A DNA stretch of 64,000 nt from Arachnia rubra. GTDB lineage: Bacteria; Actinomycetota; Actinomycetes; Propionibacteriales; Propionibacteriaceae. Shown here piece by piece: positions 60,874 through 64,000 of this stretch. The translations under genes and the position numbers were made by a program. The stretch lies in NCBI RefSeq assembly GCF_019973735.1, contig NZ_AP024463.1, forward strand, positions 3,100,001 to 3,164,000, read 5' to 3'. Position 1 is the first letter of the stretch. The number at the start of each line of letters is the position of its first letter. The notes under the pieces were generated by a model. It saw only the letters and a program-made list of their open reading frames with translations. It did no database searches and had not been told where the DNA came from.

Positions 60874-62033
60874 GGCGTCGCAGGGCAAGCCAGGTCGTCG
60901 GCGTCCTCGTCGGGTCGGCTCTGTTCGCGGGCTTCTTCTTCACCCCGGCGCTGCCGGCGTTCTTCAGCGCCGAGGTGTTCGCACAGGGTCCGACGGGGAT
61001 GTCGAAGCGGGAGCTGTTCTACGCCACCACCATGGAACGGCTGCGCGACCCCACGGCCTATTCGCAGGCGGTGGCAGCCGCACCGGAATCCAACCGGAAC
61101 CTGCTGCTGCTCGGCTCGTCGGAACTGAGCTCACCGGCTCCGCAGAACCCGGCCCGGTTCTTCCCGCACCACGTCAGCGACTTCGACCTGTTCATCTCGG
61201 GGCGCGGCTACACGCAGTCGCTGTACCAGGCGATCTCGCTGTCCGCGACCGCCTCGCAGACGCCGATGAAGAAGGTGGCGCTGATCGTCTCTCCCCAGTG
61301 GTTCACCCGCGACGGAGAACTGCCGGAGGCCTTCCAGGACGTGTTCTCCGCCGAGGACTACAACCGGATGCTGGGTGATTCCAGCCTGAGCGACGACCTG
61401 CGGCAGCGGATCGTCGCGCGAGCCGATGCCCTGCGGCAGGTCTCGTCGCAGCCGGCGGCGCGGCTGGACCGGGTGGAGCTGGCCGTCGGCGGCCGGGTGG
61501 GACTGGCCAAGTCGGCCATCGAGGGGGCTGGCTACACCGCGCCATACTCGGTCGCGGAGGGGTCGGTGCCAGCGTCGCAGGTCGACTGGGACGCTCATCT
61601 GGCGCAGGCCACGCAGGAGGGTGCCGCGGCCTCCAGCAACGACCTCAACATCGAGGACAACTACTACAAGACCTACGTCGAACCGGCGCTGGAGAAGTCG
61701 AAGGGGTCGATGTCCACTCTGGACTACTCGGCCGACTCCCCGGAGTACGGCGACCTGAACCTGTTCCTGGAGGTCGCGAAGGCTCACGGCATCGAGGTGA
61801 TGCTGATCAGCGTCCCGGTGCACGGCAAGTGGTACGACTACACCGGCTACCCGGCCGAGCGGCGGGCCCAGTACTACGAGAAGATCCGGCAGCTGGCTGC
61901 CCAGCACGGCGCCCGCCTGGCGGACTTCTCCTCGCACGAATACGACCCGTATTTCCTGTACGACGTGATGCATCTGGGATGGAAGGGGTGGCTGTATGTC
62001 AACCAGGCCTGTGTCGATTTCGCGACTTCTTGA
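60870..62033 (+). CDS. dltD: DltD, D-alanylation factor
   Basis: 387 residues: N-terminal membrane anchor (VVGVLVGSALFAGFFFTPALPAFF), SGNH-like catalytic domain with Ser in LLLLGSSELSSP and the Asp-His pair in YDVMHLGWKGW. DltD acts outside the membrane and is needed for D-Ala transfer to the acceptor. It overlaps dltC by 4 bp (GTG start) and the small downstream gene by 38 bp. Confidence 0.93.
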   Translation: MRRRRASQVVGVLVGSALFAGFFFTPALPAFFSAEVFAQGPTGMSKRELFYATTMERLRDPTAYSQAVAAAPESNRNLLLLGSSELSSPAPQNPARFFPHHVSDFDLFISGRGYTQSLYQAISLSATASQTPMKKVALIVSPQWFTRDGELPEAFQDVFSAEDYNRMLGDSSLSDDLRQRIVARADALRQVSSQPAARLDRVELAVGGRVGLAKSAIEGAGYTAPYSVAEGSVPASQVDWDAHLAQATQEGAAASSNDLNIEDNYYKTYVEPALEKSKGSMSTLDYSADSPEYGDLNLFLEVAKAHGIEVMLISVPVHGKWYDYTGYPAERRAQYYEKIRQLAAQHGARLADFSSHEYDPYFLYDVMHLGWKGWLYVNQACVDFATS

Positions 62034-62235
62034 CTACCTCCAGGGCCTCGGTGAGCAGCCGGCCGTGAACCCGGCCCGGGTCAAGAACGGGGAGCTACCG
62101 GCCTTCGAGCTGCCCGAGCCGAAGGTCGGTGCCTGGCTGTGGGCCCTGCTATCCGCGGTCTTCCTCGCGGCAATCCTCTGGGTGGTCCTGTTCGGTCCGC
62201 CCGTCAGCGGCGGCTTCATCTACGAACAATTCTGA
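61996..62235 (+). CDS. Small single-span membrane protein, DltX-like
   Basis: 79 residues: a ~45-residue N-terminal part, one TM helix (WLWALLSAVFLAAILWVVLF) near residues 48-67, and a C-terminus ending in GGFIYEQF. DltX proteins of Firmicutes are ~50-residue single-span proteins whose extracellular end is FIYNEF-like, as I recall, and which serve in D-Ala relay. Here the gene is last (A-B-C-D-X), not first. AAGGGG lies 8 nt before ATG 61996. It overlaps the convergent NTPase-like gene by 20 bp. The short length leaves similarity outside the motif unproven. Confidence 0.7.
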   Translation: MSTRPVSISRLLDYLQGLGEQPAVNPARVKNGELPAFELPEPKVGAWLWALLSAVFLAAILWVVLFGPPVSGGFIYEQF

Positions 62236-63139
62236 GATTCCCCCAGTCCGCTGAGCCGTCCCGCTGAGGCTTCATCACATCGAAAACCCCGAAAACCCTG
62301 GCAATGTCAAGGACGTCGTCAGTGATCTGTGAGCGGAGAGACTCGGGGAGATCCTTCAACGCGGACAGCGCGGATCTCAGGTTTGCCTCCACCCCGATGA
62401 CGTCGTCGAGGAGCCCGGCGACCTCGGCCCTGGTCATGCCGACGAGTACCTTTCCCAGCAGGGTCTGGTGGTCTATGGAATCCAGGATCCTGCGGGCAGC
62501 CAAGGGATCGTGCATCAGGATGCGCCGGGCGCGTTCGACGTCTTTGACCAGCCCAGCCACCTCCGGACTGCGCAGCTCCGCTGGGACGGTCAGCCGCCAG
62601 GTGGACCGGTACCCCTCCTGTGCGTTGAGTAGAGCACCTTCACCCAACTCCTCGACGAGGTGGCTACCTGGCTCTGGAGCGGATGGGATGCCTACCAGGT
62701 GGACGAAAGAACGAACCGACCACAGGTCTGCGGCCTCCCGGACGGCGTCGCCCAGCATCGACGACGGACCGGTCAGCACCAGACAGCCCGCCCCAGGCTG
62801 GGCCACACGAATACGCAGCTCGTTGAGAGCGTGCAGCACCTCGATCCGGCCCCGCGGATCCCACAGGTCCAGCCACACCACGCCCGGCAAGGGCAGGGAG
62901 CGGCGCAACCAGCGATCCACGTCCCCGGTATCCGGTACAGCCCAGGCCTGCCCGGCTCTGCGGCACCAGAGCTCAGCCCTCGACCGGAGGTCGTCCAGTT
63001 GCAACCGGGACTGCGCGGCCAGGAACACCACGGAGCCGACGCCACGAATCCAGTCGAGGTGACGCCTCAGGTCGGCCCAGACCTGATCCGCGCCGACAGC
63101 AGGCAGCGGCGGTGAGGTGCCTCGCTCAGTCCGGCTCAT
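62216..63139 (-). CDS. iSTAND-like partner protein of an NTPase pair
   Basis: 307 residues, soluble. It holds VVFLAAQSRLQLDDLRSRAELWCRR, PGVVWLDLWDPRGRIEVLHALNELRIRV, CLVLTGPSSMLGDAVREAADLWSVRSFVHLV. The order PGVVW.DL...ALNE.R..LVLTGP...DLWSVRS recalls inactive STAND (iSTAND) proteins that pair with NTPases in conflict systems; no Walker A is visible. The C-terminal ~120 residues are helical. ATG 63139 overlaps the upstream NTPase stop by 14 bp. Confidence 0.5.
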   Translation of the reverse strand: MSRTERGTSPPLPAVGADQVWADLRRHLDWIRGVGSVVFLAAQSRLQLDDLRSRAELWCRRAGQAWAVPDTGDVDRWLRRSLPLPGVVWLDLWDPRGRIEVLHALNELRIRVAQPGAGCLVLTGPSSMLGDAVREAADLWSVRSFVHLVGIPSAPEPGSHLVEELGEGALLNAQEGYRSTWRLTVPAELRSPEVAGLVKDVERARRILMHDPLAARRILDSIDHQTLLGKVLVGMTRAEVAGLLDDVIGVEANLRSALSALKDLPESLRSQITDDVLDIARVFGVFDVMKPQRDGSADWGNLRIVRR

Positions 63140-64000
63140 CCAGGAGCCTGTCCAGGAGTGGGTGGACCCCATACCAGTCCACGTTCCCATTGCGGTAGCA
63201 CAGCACATGTCCCAAGGCTTGAAGCAGCCAGGCATCAGATGCCTGAGCATGCGAGTAATCCAGTTGCTGAGTCCTTTTGACGTTGCGCAGGATCTCCCAT
63301 TGCTCTTGCGCCAACGCAACAGCGAGCTGGGAACGCAATCGCCGCTCTACCTCGTCGATCTCCTCAGGACGGACGGGAAGTGGGCCCTCTTTGAGCAATA
63401 GGGAGGAGACCAGGCGAAAGAGCTCGCGGAACAAACCTCCGGAGGAGCGGATGATCCGGTCAGCCTCCCTACCCAGGAGCCGTTCGAGGTCGCCTCCCGG
63501 AGCACGCTTGGCAAGTACATCGCGCAGTAGGTCGATGCCCTGCCGACAGTCGCTGCCGTCTCGCTCACGCACCTTCACATTGAGCACCGGCCAGATCTGG
63601 CTATCCCAGCCGATGGGCTTGACATAGATGGGAACCGTGTAGATTACGTGCATTCGTGGCAGCGCCAGCTCCGAGGCATATTCCGAGAACAGCGCCTCCA
63701 CCGATTCCTGGACCCTAGTAAAATTCGCGGTTCTTCCTCTGAAATGGTCAATAGAGTCAACGATGAAGACCGGGATTCGCCCCTCGGGCATATCCTTCAC
63801 CATGGCCTCAAAGAAACTGTGCATCTCCCGCCGGAAAGTCAGGCGATTCGACTTCAACGCATGTGCGACACTGGACTGGAATGATTCGTCATCGCGCAAG
63901 GCCATCTTGACCTTCAGGCTCACGGGGCCTGCCTCGGTAGAGATGTTGGGTTCCACGCTGAGGTCAAGGCGCGAAAGCAGATCCCGCATCCGCTCGCGCA
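63126..64000 (-). CDS. P-loop NTPase C-terminal part (cut by window edge)
   Basis: The last ~290 residues are visible; the N-terminus, with the expected Walker A, lies outside. IPVFIVDSIDHFRG is a Walker B-like strand, LPRMHVIYTVPIYV a sensor strand, GLFRELFRLVSSLLL the lid helix, and ALGHVLCYRNGNVDWYGVHPLLDRLL a winged-helix end typical of STAND/MNS-type AAA NTPases. It overlaps the iSTAND-like gene by 14 bp, so the two act together. The frame is open to the window edge. Confidence 0.65.
   Translation of the reverse strand, partial: RERMRDLLSRLDLSVEPNISTEAGPVSLKVKMALRDDESFQSSVAHALKSNRLTFRREMHSFFEAMVKDMPEGRIPVFIVDSIDHFRGRTANFTRVQESVEALFSEYASELALPRMHVIYTVPIYVKPIGWDSQIWPVLNVKVRERDGSDCRQGIDLLRDVLAKRAPGGDLERLLGREADRIIRSSGGLFRELFRLVSSLLLKEGPLPVRPEEIDEVERRLRSQLAVALAQEQWEILRNVKRTQQLDYSHAQASDAWLLQALGHVLCYRNGNVDWYGVHPLLDRLLDEPD

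Overview
This is a high-GC actinobacterial chromosome segment, most likely from the Propionibacteriaceae (for example Arachnia or Propionibacterium). The reasons are codon use, a B12-dependent propanediol microcompartment operon that includes a Wood-Werkman-type malate dehydrogenase, leaderless-looking promoters (TANNNT 6-7 nt before the start codon), and a cell-surface polysaccharide region. The family assignment is inference. No rRNA, tRNA or CRISPR array was seen.

Layout. 1-11.4 kb: a ParE-type toxin-antitoxin pair, a quinone oxidoreductase bracketed by inverted copies of a short palindromic repeat, argG, and glycan genes (GT2/GtrA, two GT4-like enzymes, a UDP-sugar dehydrogenase, a PIG-L deacetylase, a WbqC-like protein). 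11.7-13.9 kb: an orphan, partly degenerate sugar-type ABC ATPase and a broken toxin-antitoxin pair. 14.1-30.2 kb: a complete-looking divergent pdu locus. Leftward run pduU, pduV, pocR and pduQ. Rightward, from a shared control region, run pduA, B, C, D, E, G, H, a pduK-like shell gene with a long tail, pduJ, an eutJ-like gene, a flavoprotein, pduO, pduP and mdh. Together they would make a shell, convert 1,2-propanediol to propionaldehyde with adenosylcobalamin, then to propionyl-CoA and propanol, and recycle NADH. No pentameric vertex protein (PduN), PduL or PduW lies in the window.

30.2-46.9 kb is an accessory region. It holds two MazF-type toxin-antitoxin pairs, a TetR regulator with a clear palindromic operator, an AT-richer WXG100/LXG-like protein with a glycine-rich C-terminus, nested IS630/IS3 debris, and two type VII secretion-associated genes (DUF6177-like and EspI-like). 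It also holds Sir2, YbaK, a broken LPXTG-type surface adhesin, a P-loop kinase/histidine-phosphatase fusion carrying an in-frame 165-bp MITE-like insertion, and a tandem duplication around that gene.

46.9-62.2 kb is an exopolysaccharide locus: three O-antigen ligase/polymerase-like proteins, GT4, a Wzz-like protein with a degenerate kinase domain, a Wzx flippase, a DegT aminotransferase and a PglC-size phosphoglycosyl transferase. It runs directly into a dltABCD operon that ends with a small single-span protein finishing in FIYEQF, like DltX. The right edge holds a two-gene NTPase pair that resembles known STAND-like conflict systems and is cut by the window end.
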